Positions 12,545-25,475 of a stretch of DNA of 64,000 bases are shown in pieces. The DNA is from Amia ocellicauda (taxonomy: Eukaryota; Chordata; Actinopteri; Amiiformes; Amiidae). Within the stretch, counting starts at the first letter, position 1. Every line of letters begins with the position of its first letter. The notes under the pieces were generated by a model, which was not told the DNA's origin, did no database searches, and worked only from the letters and a program-made list of their open reading frames with translations. The translations under genes and the position numbers were made by a program. The stretch is from assembly GCF_036373705.1 (NCBI RefSeq), contig NC_089850.1, positions 20,691,256 to 20,755,255 on the forward strand, written 5' to 3'.

Positions 12545-14330
12545 TCAATGCATTAGACAAAACAAAACTACCAAACAGTCAAAACAAGAGAAAATTAAAA
12601 GCACTTGGACTTGGGGTCTTGGAGTATCCATCCCCAGAGGTGGGATCCCATCATAGGATTCTAAGCAACCCCAGATTATGGATTTTCCAGTTCTTAAAGG
12701 CTTCCTTCTTGCCTCTCTGATGGATCTCCAAATTGACATGATCTCCTACTAGGATCATGCCCCTCCGTGCAATCATCTTTGGGTCTGGCTCCTGCTTGTT
12801 AAATAAGCAGATGTTCCGTCCCTCCCACAGGGCCTGTTTCACCATAAAGATGACGCACCACCAGCACTTCAGAGTTGATGTTGAAAGTCCTCTGGCTGGT
12901 CTGTAATGGATCTGCTGGGCTGTCCTCCAAGCAGGAACGGCGATCCTGTGGAGGAACACAGAGAACAAGAGCCAGAACCTGCATGTAAAGGGGCATTCCT
13001 TAAAAATGTGAACCTCCATCTCCGTTAGGATACTCTTCAGTAAGGATACTCTTCTCCATAGAAGGTGCCAGTCTACCCTCTCTGTACACCGACCCCATGA
13101 CCTGTGCCAGATCTTCCTTAAGCACCTCCCAAAAGATCTTATAGAATTCAGCAGGGATCCCATTGGGACCCGGTGTCTTACCAGAGTTGAGGCTCTTCAC
13201 CACCACTGAACTCTCTCAGGTGATAAACTCTGGATCCTCCTCCTCATCCCCCTCTTTATCGGACTCCAACAGGGACAGAAAGTGATAGATCAGATTTTGA
13301 TCCACCACCTTCTGATCGTATAACTCCCTGTAGAAGTCCCACACCACTGTCTCAACACCCTCTCTGCCCTCCACCTCCTGCCCCGAAGAGTCGATCATGG
13401 AGGACATTGTAGGCCACTTCTCCTTTATCTTCTTGAAGAAGCAGCTACATTTCTAATCATCCTCCATGATTTGGACCCTGGAAAGGACCTTGATCTTTTC
13501 CGGTTCCTCCCTATAGAGGGTGAAGAGGCTATGTTTTACCCAGGCTACCTTATCAGCCAGGTCGAAGCCTCTGAGCTGTAACAGACTCAGGCACTGGAGA
13601 CGGGCATTTAGATGGGAATCTCTCGGCCCCCTCTCGCAAGGTTTCCGTTTCCCTAGCTGAATGAAGTAGCCCTTGGTTCTAACCTTCACCATCTCCAACC
13701 ACTCTATCAGAGAAACAAAAAGGTCCCTCAGGGTCCTCCACTCCTCGAGACATCTGCCAAAGGTCTTAATGACACGAGGGTCATCAAGCAGAGAGGTGTT
13801 GAGCTTCCAGACCCCAGGCCCCAACTCACCATCACCCAGCTGAACCGGGGCACCAGGTCCCGACCTGCACGAATGCAGCAAGATCCCTGCTGCATCTATT
13901 GTCATGGGGCTTATTCTGGTCTACATCCCTCAGGGCACAGTTGAAATCACCTGAAATGACAACCGGCAAGGTGCCGATCAGGAGCAGGTGCAGCGGATGG
14001 CTTTTACTGTTGCTATCCTTGAAAACCGGGTACGGCAATCCCATCCGCTCGGGACACGTTGGACACATTGGGAAACATTGGATCTCCGGTCTGTCCCAGA
14101 GATCTTTGTATTCCTTCTGGAAAGGGATGCCCCACTCCTGGAGGCAGATGACATCAGATTTCATACTAGCAAGAGAGTTTAAAACATCGTCCCTCTTTTT
14201 CCTCTCAGCAATGCTTCTCACATTAATGGTTATAATTGTGAAAGCCATAGAGGCAGTGAGAGCTAATACCCGCTCCATAACAATCATGTAAAGAAACCTT
14301 CCTCTTCCCCACTTCTCTCTTCTCCCTCAC
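12545..14330 (-). mobile_element. Tx1-type L1 LINE, ORF2 part (defective)
   Basis: Broken frames on the minus strand give a Tx1-like L1 ORF2 in order. An endonuclease start at 14240-13890 has MAFTIITINVRSI, VICLQE and VVISGDFNCALRDVDQN. A linker region at 13850-13453 has GELGPGVWKLNTSLLDD. The reverse-transcriptase beginning at 13206-13000 has LNSGKTPGPNGIPAEFYKIFW. A C-terminal tail at 13120-12545 has FKECPFTCRFW and KQALWEGRNICLFNK. The endonuclease middle and the RT core, including the FADD box, are missing, so this is an internally deleted relic. Its ORF1 lies at 15690-16260, beyond a nested L2. Family assignment rests on these motifs; the exact 3' end is uncertain. Confidence 0.8.
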
Positions 14331-14501
14331 CTAGCTTAGTGCTCGCACCCATAACCTCAACCATTTTTTTACACCAGTATTGACTCTCTTACTCTTCACC
14401 ACCCCCACTCACTCTCCTCCTCCCTGCCCTTCTTCTTTTCCCTACCATAACGGTCCACTTCCCCTCTGCCTCCACTTTCAACTCGGAGTCTAAGAGGGAG
14501 C
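14331..14501. other. pyrimidine-rich junction between Tx1 and L2
   Basis: C/T-rich sequence on the plus strand. It may be the ORF1-ORF2 spacer of the Tx1 element or L2 5' sequence; I cannot place the boundary. Confidence 0.4.
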
Positions 14502-15690
14502 CCTACCACTTCTATGCTGACCTACCACTTCTACGCTGATGATGCCCAGATCTTCCTGTCTTTTCCCTCTTCTGACCCTCTCATCCCCTCTCGCATCTCT
14601 TCCTGCTTGTCTGCTATTTCCGCCTGGATGCACTCGCACCACCTCAAGCTCAACCTCTCCAAATCGGATCTCCTCTTTTTCCCCCACTCTTCCTCACCTT
14701 CTGCTGACCTCCCCATCTCGATCCTCTTGGAATCCACCACACTCTCTCCTTCTTCTTCCGCAAAAAATCTAGGAGTCACCCTTGATCCTACGCTCTCTCA
14801 CCATGCTGACACGCACCTGTAGATTCTTCCTGAGCAACATACACCGGATCCGTCCCTTCCTCACCGACTACTCGACTCAGCTACTCGTCCAGTCACTGGT
14901 CCTCTCCCGCCTGGTCTACTGCAACTCCCTCCTTGCCGGCCTGGCTGCATCTACTACCCGCTGCTCCAGCTCATCCACAACTCTGCGGCTCGTCTGGTGT
15001 CTCTCTGCCCCGATTCGCACACGCTACTCCACTTCTCCGCTCCCTCCACTGGCTCCCGATAGCGGCACGCATTCAGTTCAAGACACTGACCCTCACCTAC
15101 TGCTGTCTCGACCACGCTGCACCAAGTTACCTTCAGTCACTCGTCTCTCCATACATCCCCTCCAGACCACTGCGCTCCTCCAGTGCCAGAAGACTAACTC
15201 TGCCTCCTCTCCACTCTCCTTCCTCCAGAGATGCTCCTTCTCATCCCTGGCCCCTAAATGGTTGAACGATCTGCCCACCGAAGTCAAAACCGCAGAGTCC
15301 TTGACCTCATTCCGGCGCTTACTCAAGACGCATCTTTTCCGACAGCACTTGTAATATTAGTCCTTTATCCCTGCTAGATAGCACTTCACAGTTCTTATTA
15401 TGCTCCTCGCGTTCTTGATTGTTTTCCTCCTTGTTCCCTTTCCCATAGCCCTTGTCTGTGACCCTACATCTTGACAGCTCTTAGCTTTCACCGTCCAGGA
15501 TGTAGGAAGTCACTTACTGTACTTGTGTAAATTGTAAATTGGAATTTGTAAAATGTATTATTCTGAATTGCTGTTTTAGCTAAATTGAATTTGTAATGAT
15601 TGATGCCTTGTACTACTGTATTTTTGCACTTATGTTGTAAGTCGCCCTGGATAAGGGCGTCTGCCAAGAAATAAAAATAATAATAATAAT
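14502..15690 (+). mobile_element. L2-type LINE nested in the Tx1 element
   Basis: The plus-strand frames 14514-14822 and 14782-15354 encode the second half of an L2 reverse transcriptase. The catalytic box FYADDAQIFLSFP is at the start, followed by HHLKLNLSKSDLLFFP, AKNLGVTLD, VQSLVLSRLVYCNSLLAGL and APKWLNDLPTEVKTAESLTS, ending THLFRQHL at 15354. The 3' tail CGCCCTGGATAAGGGCGTCTG plus (AAT)n at 15640-15690 is the L2 signature. A short repeat of CTACCACTTCTAYGCTGA marks the 5' edge. The copy is truncated just before the YADD box and has a frame change near 14800. It is inserted opposite in strand to the Tx1 element, between that element's ORF1 and ORF2, so it is the younger insertion. Confidence 0.85.
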
Positions 15691-16270
15691 GAGACTCCTG
15701 AGGACTGTCTCCCTGCCCTCATCCTGGCATTTCATTTATAGGAGCCCGTACCATATTTGCATAGGAGGAGGGACAATTCCTAAAAAGGTGCCCTCCTCAA
15801 CCGCACAGGTTGCAGGCCCTATCCTACTTGCAGGCCCTGGTCAGATGGTCCTGGCCACAGATCTTGCACTTAATAACTGTGCAAGCTGTGTCCAGATGAC
15901 CCAGGACCGGCCCAAACCCCATCCATAACTCTCTTACTCTCTGACAGGATCTCACGGTGTCTCCTCAGCCATACCTCTACATCGCACTACGAGAAATCTG
16001 GGCTCTGGCTGCAGGGTCATTTAGCCGGTCTGGACTGGTGGGTCCCTGAAATCAGAGGCCTCTCCTGGATCCTGGGCAGTTTGGGCTCTGGGTAGATGGT
16101 TGGCCGAGCTGGGACCCAAACCGTGAGAAGTACCACAACTCCTCTGGCTAGGTCTCCCCTTGGTCCCAGTCCATACCAATCTCCAACTGGCCTCAACCTC
16201 CAAAGATCCAAGACTCTGCATCTCTGTCAACCGGAATCCCCTGTCTTGTCTGGCCTGGTAGAATCAGCTC
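15691..16270 (-). mobile_element. Tx1-type L1 LINE, ORF1 (zinc-knuckle) part
   Basis: On the minus strand, two tandem CCHC zinc knuckles are visible: CKICGQDHLTRAC, then CNLCG(stop)GGHLFRNCP, around 15870-15780. An open frame precedes them. Tx1-type L1 ORF1 proteins carry such knuckles near the C-terminus. Stop codons interrupt the frame, so ORF1 is dead. Strand and position fit ORF1 of the element whose ORF2 lies at 12545-14330, the two now separated by the L2. The 5' boundary near 16270 is approximate. Confidence 0.65.
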
Positions 16271-19200
16271 CCTGAAAACAGAAGAAAAAAGACAGTCAAT
16301 AAAATGTTTCAATTCATCACCCCCTGCTGGCCAAGGATTTCTTCATGTAATGAAGAGAAACCAGAGTTGCTGATAGACAGAATGTGCTCTAACATTTCCT
16401 CTCATGGTTTGCCTTTAAGAGTAAGGGGGACATGTTGGTTTCCTCTTGCTGTTTAAGACACATGATTGTGGTGTTTATTTTTAGACTGCAATGTCCTAAA
16501 GCCTATCTTTTAAGATATTTAATTTTACAGAATAACTTTTTTTAAATGTTGGCAGTGGTGCAGTCTGGGAAATATATACAAATCATTATCTATAGGAAGG
16601 CCCCTGAAAGATGACCACATAAAATTAGGGAAGATATAATAAGGTGATGTACAGCATCTCTTTTCCGGGTCATATCTGAACAAGTGGAAACATCTTGGGG
16701 AGAACCGATGTTTTTGAAAGCGATCTTATTCAATATATTAAGAAATGTTGAAGTTTCACATAGAAGATCAGGAATTTCTGCCTTCAAAATAAATCAATGA
16801 AGCTCAGGTATGGAAGAGCCCTAATCAATGAATTGGAAAAATGCAATGTAATTTAATAGGTCACTATTTGTTTTGCTGGGGAGTCCATCCCTGACAGTCT
16901 TTCAAAGATAAATGGAAAAAAAAACTGTTTCTGTTTCCTTTACTGGAGCCTTTTCTGTTTTTATTATTTAATGTTTAGGAACATTATTCTCACCCATCGA
17001 TGCCAAGACATTGATGAACTCTTCAAATGTCAGAGTTTTTCTGACATTGCAAGTTTGATTACACTTTTTTAGCCTGTAGTGGAATAACTGGGTTACATTA
17101 TTAAGAAATTAAATAACCCAAGGCAGCTCCTTTAATGCCAGATCCATTGACATTTTGATAACAGCCTGTAATATTGATTCAACTATTAAAATACAATTAA
17201 TTCCCTCTTGAAACAATAACTGTGTCAAATATGTTTTTGTTCAACAGACATGTTTCTGTGAATTAATATCTCTGTTTTTTGGGGGGATCTTCAAACAACA
17301 CAATACAAGACTAGGTGTCATGTTGCTGTTAAATAACATACACTCTGCTACCAATAGTTATTGTACCATAAACAGAAAGGGCAACCATTTCATTAATATT
17401 TAAAAATCGTTCAAAATGTTTCAATTGCTCCAATAATTCACTTCCCAAGATTTGTGGAACACTAATGTCTGCAAATTAAGTGTGCTAGTACTCAGTGTAT
17501 CTCCAAATCCCACATTTCACCCATAAGATCTTTACATGAATCCTGCAGGTTGCATTCAAAATTATTTACAGGGGTGATTTTTTTTTTTACCATGGCCAAA
17601 CTATAGAGGTTTGTTTCAATGTATTTAATAATAATAATAATTAAAAACAATAGTTTTGTGTTTCATCTTTAGTTGACAGATCTTTCCAGTTTTAACCTCG
17701 CCGGAGTGAGCCTTCTGTGTGTGTTGTTCAGCAGGTGTACATTTTAAAGTGAATATTCACGACTGTGGAATGGAAAGGAGGAGAAACAAATTACTTTTCC
17801 ATTTCTCTCTGTGCTATCACCTATAATCAAAGCATGCAGGTGCCTCCTTATCGCAGCCGATTCCTTTCAACAGGATTACTGAGCATTGATTCGTTTCACT
17901 CCCACTGCATTGAATGTAGACTCTGTGACAACAGAGTTGCAAATGTATGCATAGGAATGTTCACCGTTGCTTTCATTGGAGGATTATATCGCTGGCACAT
18001 GCTTAAGGCTGGATACAGAATATGCGGTTTCTATTAAGCAGGCGAATGGTGTTTCAGAACATGAACACTTTTGTTTCCCGCAGAGGCAGGGTACGCTAGA
18101 ACTCTGGGGTAGACGTATTCTCGATCTGCAGTGTGTTTTTCTACCAGTTGCATCAATACCCACACTTCCTCTTGTGTAGAGCGCCGGATACAAGTTGGAA
18201 TTTGGCAGCTTGTATTAAATTTGTGCACCGTGCCGTGTACCTCTAATTAGGAACATTCATTATAAAAGGTAGACATGGCAGGATGTGTGGGAAGAGGAGT
18301 CCTGAAGAATTTCCCTTTAAGAAAAGGAACTCGATCCCCCTCTGTATGTCTACAGAGGCACAGTGAAATTTCATCTGATTAGTTTCTGCTGCCTGAGAAG
18401 CATAAGATTCACATTTCAATAAAAGCCCGCGCTGCATCTGGAGAGCCTTTTAGAGACCGGCATTTCGTTGCCTTGCTGTGAAGTGAGAATCAAGGGCATA
18501 TTGCGGTGGCTTGTGTCTTTCAGGGCTCAGTCAAGCGTAGGAGGACAGACCCGAAAGACTGAGCAACAAAGTGCTTCCCTCATCTAATGCAGACCCCGAC
18601 TAGAAGTCTATTACTTGTTGTTGCTGTTGTTTTTCAGAGCTTTCAGTTCAGGCTTCAGAAAGCACAGAAATGAGCACCGTCTCTGTTATGTTCTGCAGGG
18701 CCAGGAAGGCGTGTGTACAGTGCAGGGGAACTGTGGTGGAGTTCCAGAGCTTTGGTGACAGTTTTAGATTTGGCTCCTCACGTGAGGGATATACCACCAC
18801 GGCAGGATTTCGTCTTGGAATGGTGGAACTGTACCTTGTTAATTGAATAATTAGGCAGTTAATGGCTGACAATATTCTTTCAATCTAAGGTGCTGAGAGT
18901 AACTGAGAGCTGGGTGAACTGGAACCAAAGCCAGAGGACAAGTCTGAGAGCCCTGGTCTAAACAGCTCTGCTCTTGCCTGACTGTACAGTATCTCTCCCA
19001 GGGCCTTCGGGCTTTTAATGCACACTTCACAACACAACGCTTTGGCCCAGTGAGCTGAAAGTGCCTGAAAGGAAATAATTAATCTCCAGTCAATTTTAAT
19101 TGACTGCATATTTGGTACAGCTCATTTAGTTTCAGTTAGATTTCAGGCCAGCCTTTCTTTTATCACATCCCTCCTGGGCCTCTGCCCACAAAACGGATTC

Positions 19201-21050
19201 TATCCAGTGTTGGGTATTAATGGCGAACCTGGCACTTCAGAACAGCAATGGAGACATGAGGCTGGAGGGCATGGGTGTGGAAATTAGGCCATAAAAAAAT
19301 ATTTTATAGGGCTGCATTTCCTCGTACTTATGCTGGGAAAAGCGCCAAGTCAAGGACATCTGAGAACAACAGTATCGCAAAAGCCTCATCCTGGCTTTTC
19401 TCTGCGCTTTCCACAGGGTTGTTTAAATGATTTTCAGAACTTATTGCAGCTCGTCAATGGGGATGGGCCATGGGGTCCCCAGGTGGTGGATGTGTAACGA
19501 CGTAGACGTCCCCACTCAGATAGACTATAACATTTTTATATTAAACTGTTGATGTATATGTGCATTTATACAGGCTATAACTGTTACTTAAAACCTCAAT
19601 GTATTTTAATGGAAATGGAAAACAGATTAATTTAATCGATGGAGAAGATTTAGTTTGGCAGTAGCTGTTGATCTGGGGTCTGTGATATTTAAACAACATT
19701 ACTTAATGCTACGATGTGGTGAAAACCATGTGGAGGTAATTAATTGCAGGAGGACCAATGTGTTATTGCATGATTGTCTTAAGTATTTGAAGGACTCAAC
19801 TGTAAATCTCAATAGATAAGGTTTCTATTTTTTTTACTTGTAGGTTATCATAATCTTCTAATAACACTGTTGTCAGGATGAAAGCCTTTGTGATGCTGAG
19901 CATCTTCTTTGATAAATGTCACACGCAAAATGCATGTTTTCAATGTGATGTGGTGTAAGGGGATCTCCATTGCAACTCCATCTTTTATTTGAATCGCTGC
20001 TTATGAAAGACAGGATATTCTCAGTGGCCAAATTAGAGAGGATCCAGTGGTGGGGAGGGATCTCAGAGGGAGGCCTGGGGGATGTGTGCACAGAAGAAAG
20101 GAAAAGAAAAAAGAACCCCAGGGAGATTTAAAAGTACATAATGAAACCATGCAGATCAGTGTCTTCTCTCTTTCCCACATCAAGGAGGGGATCCCCCCCC
20201 CGGTGAGTGTTATGAACCCACAGGAACTTATGAAACAGGAAATTCATCAATCAAGCCTGAAAGAGACGATGTTAGACAGGCCATCAGGGTTGTGCTGTGG
20301 CGAGGCAGCAGTGTCCGTCTCTCCACATCGTAAAAAACGCACAACAAATAAATATTTTACGAGCTTGCTATAAATTTTAAATTACCCACGGATGCCTTAA
20401 TTGAAGCACAGTGTGGTGAAGTGACATTTCCCATCGTCGGTCCACCTCTGTGTCCATAAACCCTTCACGGGTCTGTCAAGCACCATGGCGGTCAGGCAGG
20501 TTTATGCCGCAACCTTTAGGGTAGAGATGTATGAGGTCTGCGGAGATCCTCTCACCTTTCACCTCAAGTTCAAGGTCAGTGAGCAGAACAGTCATCTCTG
20601 AGTTATTGTGTGCAGTGGAGCAAGGCAGCCGACCCCACTGGGATATACTGTCACATCCCTGTACCTTGATGAGCAAACTAGGGTTCTGTGGCTGGAGACA
20701 AAAAGACTTGAAACGTACTATTTGAAACACAGGAAGACTGTACTGGAAGAAGCGAGTATTGAATATGGATGGATAGCAAATAAATTACATAACTTTTCTT
20801 GGAATTTTTTCAGTGAAGGTTCAGTTTAAATTATCTGTTTAAGTTGCATAACGTCAGGTGGGCACCTGGTCTTCCTGTGTAGAATAAGGAAGATTCCCAC
20901 AGGAACACAAGCAGAGGTTTGCTGTGCGATGAGCTCTCAATTGTCACAGACAGGCCTTGCTTTTTGCTTGACCCTTTCTTGCTGAACACATTCTCCTTGC
21001 TTTTGATATGATGTGAGACTTGTGCAGACAGCAGCGACATGTCTCTAATG
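16271..21050. other. intergenic, no gene recognised
   Basis: AT-rich with long stretches lacking open frames. No transposon ends, RNA genes or exons recognised. The stretch 17960-18480 is richer in GC, contains a conserved-looking run without repeats, and is a reasonable place to test for conserved non-coding sequence. Confidence 0.5.
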
Positions 21051-22710
21051 CCCGTTTTCCACTGGCATATCCGAGCCATGCTGGAACCGAGCCGAGCTGA
21101 GCTGGCTTGGCACGGCTCGGGTGTGTATCCACTGTAATACCTGTGCCGGGTGAATGATGTCAGACGCTGTGGATATTGAGAGTTACGTGCCTGACACTGA
21201 AAGATAGTTGTTTCTTTCAACTGACAACAATGCAGGAGCTTTTAATATTTTGCTAAATGGAAATGAAAACCAGCTACCAAACTGTAATAGTGAAGCTGCA
21301 AAGACATACATTAAAATGACATAAATTAAAACAATGTCAAAATGTGACAGAAACAACATGTGCAAGATCGTAATGATTGAATTTTAATTTCAATTTGTTA
21401 GGCTATAGTATAATTTACCTAGTCATTGAACCCTGATAATATGGAGTATTCCAGCATGCACTGAAACAATCAATTTATATAATAATTATGTATAAATATA
21501 AGGCTTAAGATTGAACGCAGTTATGTGGTTTACTATTGGACTTAACATGAAGTTTATATTGATTATTATTGACAATAATGATTATCTTGTAACTACGATA
21601 AACCTTATAAACAAGGATTATATGCAGGGCTTATTAGATTGTTAATGTTACTTACCCAGCTAACACACGACGTTGTAGCAATGTAAATTATGTTGCTAAA
21701 ACATTGTGGCAACATTCTGTGTTAGCAGGGTAATTGTCTCCATCTTCTATTGGTAACATTAGGATTAAAAACTTTGATAAGTAATTATGTTTTAGCACAT
21801 GAAGGTACGTTACACAATACATTAAGCATTTTAGACTCGCTTTTGTCGTTGTAAAATAAAATACAGGCTGAATCTCGTTATAACAAAAATCTCACAATAA
21901 GTAAACTATATAATTATGTCCAAGTCCCAGGCCATTGTCAATAGTAACACAGACTCTTTCGATATAATGTATAATGTGTAGCTCTGTATTATTAATTTAC
22001 TTGTATGAATCATTGTGTTTGAAGTATCCATTAAAAACTTGTCTAACCAACAATGCACCAACTATAAAAAGAGCAGAGACAAGCTTTTCAGAGAGAGAGG
22101 ACCTCTGAACTTGTGAGAGATCAACTCGGTCATAAACAACTTAGGGGTAAAGAGAAGGCTATACATTTTCAAGTTTAGTTATTTCAAAAGCTGTGTTACA
22201 ACATGCAAATGTTTGGTTTAATGGTTTATTTAATAATTAAAATGCTATCAGCGCTTACTGTTATAAATAAATAATCATATACATCATGAGAGGCAAGAAA
22301 ACGAGCCTAAAAAAAAGTTTTCGGATGTTGGAGGTTAAAGACCAAACATAAATTACAGATGAAGAAGGGCTATCGCTCGGTACGGTAACAAATTAATGAA
22401 TTTAAACAAGATTTAAACTCAATCCTATGATTATTTTACTGGTATATAAATAGCAGTAGTAGTTTGTATTTGTGGTGTATTTTATTAATGTCTTCAGTAT
22501 TTGAAATGTATTTAGACCTAGTAATCGGGTAGGCTGACGCTACGTGAAAATGAGTTCAGTGAACTCAGCCCTAGCTAGCCCTAGGTGAGGATCAGAATCA
22601 AAAACTCGCAGCCTGGTTCCTGGTCGGCTCGACGAAAGTGCCAGTGGGTAACGAGTCGAGCCGCGCCAGCTTAGTCCCGGCACGGCTCGCATATGCCAGT
22701 GGAAAAGGGG
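21051..22710. mobile_element. 1.66 kb TIR element (non-autonomous, family uncertain)
   Basis: The left end CCCGTTTTCCACTGGCATAT (21051-21070) matches the inverted right end CCCCTTTTCCACTGGCATAT (22710-22691) at 19 of 20 positions. Similarity continues into GC-rich, partly self-complementary subterminal blocks (CGAGCC, GGCACGGCTCG) at both ends. TAAT occurs just outside on both sides, offset by one base on the left, which would fit a TWA-type PIF/Harbinger target site. No transposase is readable. An 82 bp palindrome is inserted at 21652-21733. The PIF/Harbinger assignment is an inference only. Confidence 0.75.
21652..21733. mobile_element. 82 bp palindromic foldback MITE
   Basis: The left arm TTACCCAGCTAACACACGACG and the right arm, read inverted as TTACCCTGCTAACACAGAATG, pair over about 22 bp. 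Further inverted similarity (GTTGTAGCAATGT against GTTGCCACAATGT) leaves almost no loop. Short near-perfect palindromes of this kind are foldback or MITE insertions. It lies inside the 21051-22710 element and so inserted later. Confidence 0.7.
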
Positions 22711-23977
22711 TAATAGTGTCTGACTGCATTTCCTACCCTTTCTTTGCTGTCACTGGTCGTCTATCATTTTGCCATGGAGGCTCCCCATCAAGAACCCTGC
22801 AGTCTCCGTGGAAACCTGACAGATCTCTTCAAACACCAGGGATATCAGTGTGACTGATGAAGAACCTGATTTATTTATTTATTTATCTATTTTATCACTT
22901 TTGTTTTGTTTTCAGACTTCACTGCAGCGACGCACACATTTATTTACTTATTTAAGGAATGATTAAAACAAAAACCTTCTTGCATTATGAAGGTCTGGGC
23001 AATGTAACAGGAATGAAAACAGCAGCAGCAACCCTGAAATTACTTCATGCTGAAATAGATTTCAATTTTTTGGAGCAACAGGAAGCTGAAATGGATTTTT
23101 ACACTTCTGTATGTCAGGACTGAAGGAAAGATGCTCTGCACTGCTGATGGGTTGAAGTTTCTATGCCGTTTAAAGTAAATATATTAAGAAAAACAAAAAA
23201 TGCAGGTAGCACAATTTTTTCAAAATGGCATTGTAAGGCCTTTCTTAGGATTTTCTTTTGATCCTTTTATGAAAACTGTGCCCATGACTCAGTCTTAACA
23301 AATTCGAGCTCAAATTTGTCTCTCCCCTGTCGGGGAATTAATCGGTGTGTGTGGGCGCTGGAAAGTCCATGTCTTTAATGGTACATCAGTAACTGCGATA
23401 TCCCTGTCATTATGTCACAGCACAGAGATATGCGTGTGATTATTTCCTTCATTAAAAAGAAACTCGTCTGTTTCCCACAATAAGGTTGTCTCTTAATTGC
23501 AAGCAGCACCTCGGAGGCTGCGGGCTACTGAGATCATGACTGGCTGAAGCACAGGAATACATAGTTTGTAAAAAGTTCCTTTTGGGGTCTTTTATTTAAT
23601 CTTTTCACAACAGGTCACCTTAAAGATTTTGGTATACTATATTATACTATACCTTGATATATAATACTTCACTACTACTACAATATAACCATAGAAAATG
23701 ACAAACACAGCACTATACATTCTCCGTATACTTCTGAAGTAGGTTACGTAACAGTTTGTTTCTTTTCACGGCTGATGTTTCCCTGCAGGTTTTTAACTGT
23801 GTTAATTGGATGACGGCTCACTTGTCCTGTAGCTGTCCCCTCGTGTGTCTGAGCCGCTGTCTCCTCTGTTCCTTCAGGTCCTCTGACCCTTTTAAGCACA
23901 CTGGTCTCCGTACTCTTAGGCTTTTCCACCATTCGGGGGGTTTTAAGTCTCCACGGTGAAGGAACAATGCATTTCTA
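22711..23977. other. intergenic, no gene recognised
   Basis: Non-coding sequence between a TIR element and a CR1 copy. No exon or RNA gene recognised. A short ATTTATTT tract lies near 22870. Confidence 0.5.
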
Positions 23978-25475
23978 AAGGTACTAAAGGGATTAACAAA
24001 ATTAAAAATGAACAAATCACCTGGGCCAGATGGTATAATTCTAAAAGTACTTAAAGAAATCAGGGAAACTATTTATAGGCCGCTAACTAAAATATTACAA
24101 TTGACACTTAGAACAGGGGATGTGCCAACTGATTGGAAAACTGCAAATGTCATACCAATCCACAAGAAAGGGGACAAAACTGAGCCAGGAAATTACAGAC
24201 CAATCAGTCTCACCTGCATCACTTGTAAAATGTTGGAAAAAATGATTAGACAGAAAATAAAAGAGAATCTTAATGAAAACCATATTCTTGGAGATAGTCA
24301 ACATGGGTTTAGATGAGGCAGATCATGTTTTACTAATGTATTAGAGTTTTTTTTAACTGCAGCTGCAGCTGCAGATATACTTAGATTTCCAAAAAGCTTT
24401 TGATAAGGTTCCGCACCAAAGACTGATCCTCAAATTGGAAGCTGTAGGCATTCAGGGTAATGTAAGTAGATGGATTATGAACTGGTTGATGTATAGGAAA
24501 CAGAGGGTGTCAATTAGAGGAGTCGCTTCTAACTGGAGTGAGGTTGTTAGTGGAGTTCCACAGGGATCAGTACTAGGGCCTTTGCTTTTTCTAATCTATA
24601 TTAATGATCTGGACTCTGGGATAGTTAGCAAATGATGCTAAAATAGGTGGCTCAGCAGATACAATCTCGGCAGCACAGGTTATTCAGAGGGACTTAGATA
24701 ATATTCAGTATTCAGGGCTGACACCTGGCAGATGAAATTCAATGTGGACAAGTGCAAGGTATTACATGCAGGTAACAAAAATGTCCACTATAATTACACT
24801 AATAGAACTGGAAGAAATAACGCATGAGAAAGTCTACGTGGACTCCTCACTTTCTCCAGCCAAACAATGTGGGGAAGCAATAAAAAAGGCAAACAGCATG
24901 TTAGGGTATATTGTCAAAAGTGTAGAATTGAGAACAAGGGCAGTGATGTTCAGACTGTACAATGCACTAGTTAGAGCTCATCTGGATACTGTGGACAGTT
25001 CTGGGCTCCACACTTCAAGAAAGATATTGCTGCTCTAGAGGCAGTTCAGAGGAGAGCAACCAGACTTATTCCAGGTCTGAAGGGAATGTCCTACTGAGAG
25101 ACTGAGGACCTGAACCTTTTCACCCTGGAACAGAGGAGACTATGTGGGGACTTGATCCAAGTCTTCAAAATCATGAAAGCCATCAACCACATCAAACCAG
25201 AGGAGCTTTTCCAGATCAGCAGGGACACACGCACCCGGGGACACAAATGGAAATTGGGCTTCAAGGCATTCAAGACAGAAAACAGGAGACACTTCTTCAC
25301 ACACACAGTCTTCGCAATCTGGAACAAACTCCCCAGCAATGTGGTTGAAGCCAATAATTTGGGAACATTTAAAAATAGACTGGATAGGATCCTTGGATCA
25401 CTAAGTTATTAATGGACACTAAATGAGCAGGATGGCTCTCGTTTGTAAACTTTCTTATGTTCTAATGTTCTTAAA
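23978..25475 (+). mobile_element. CR1-type LINE, 5' truncated copy 1
   Basis: Broken plus-strand frames encode a CR1-family reverse transcriptase: SPGPDGI, NVIPIHKKGDKTEPGNYRPI and DSQHGFR at 24020-24316, [20 protein letters not shown] near 24390-24440, then [20 protein letters not shown] near 24555-24615. The FADD segment is lost. The C-terminal part runs to LGTFKNRLDRILGSLSY, with the stop at 25410. The 3' end reads AAACTTTCTTATGTTCTAATGTTCTTA. The same family occurs at 50605-52725 and, as a tail only, at 37176-37345. Frameshifts and stops show that this copy is inactive. Confidence 0.88.
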
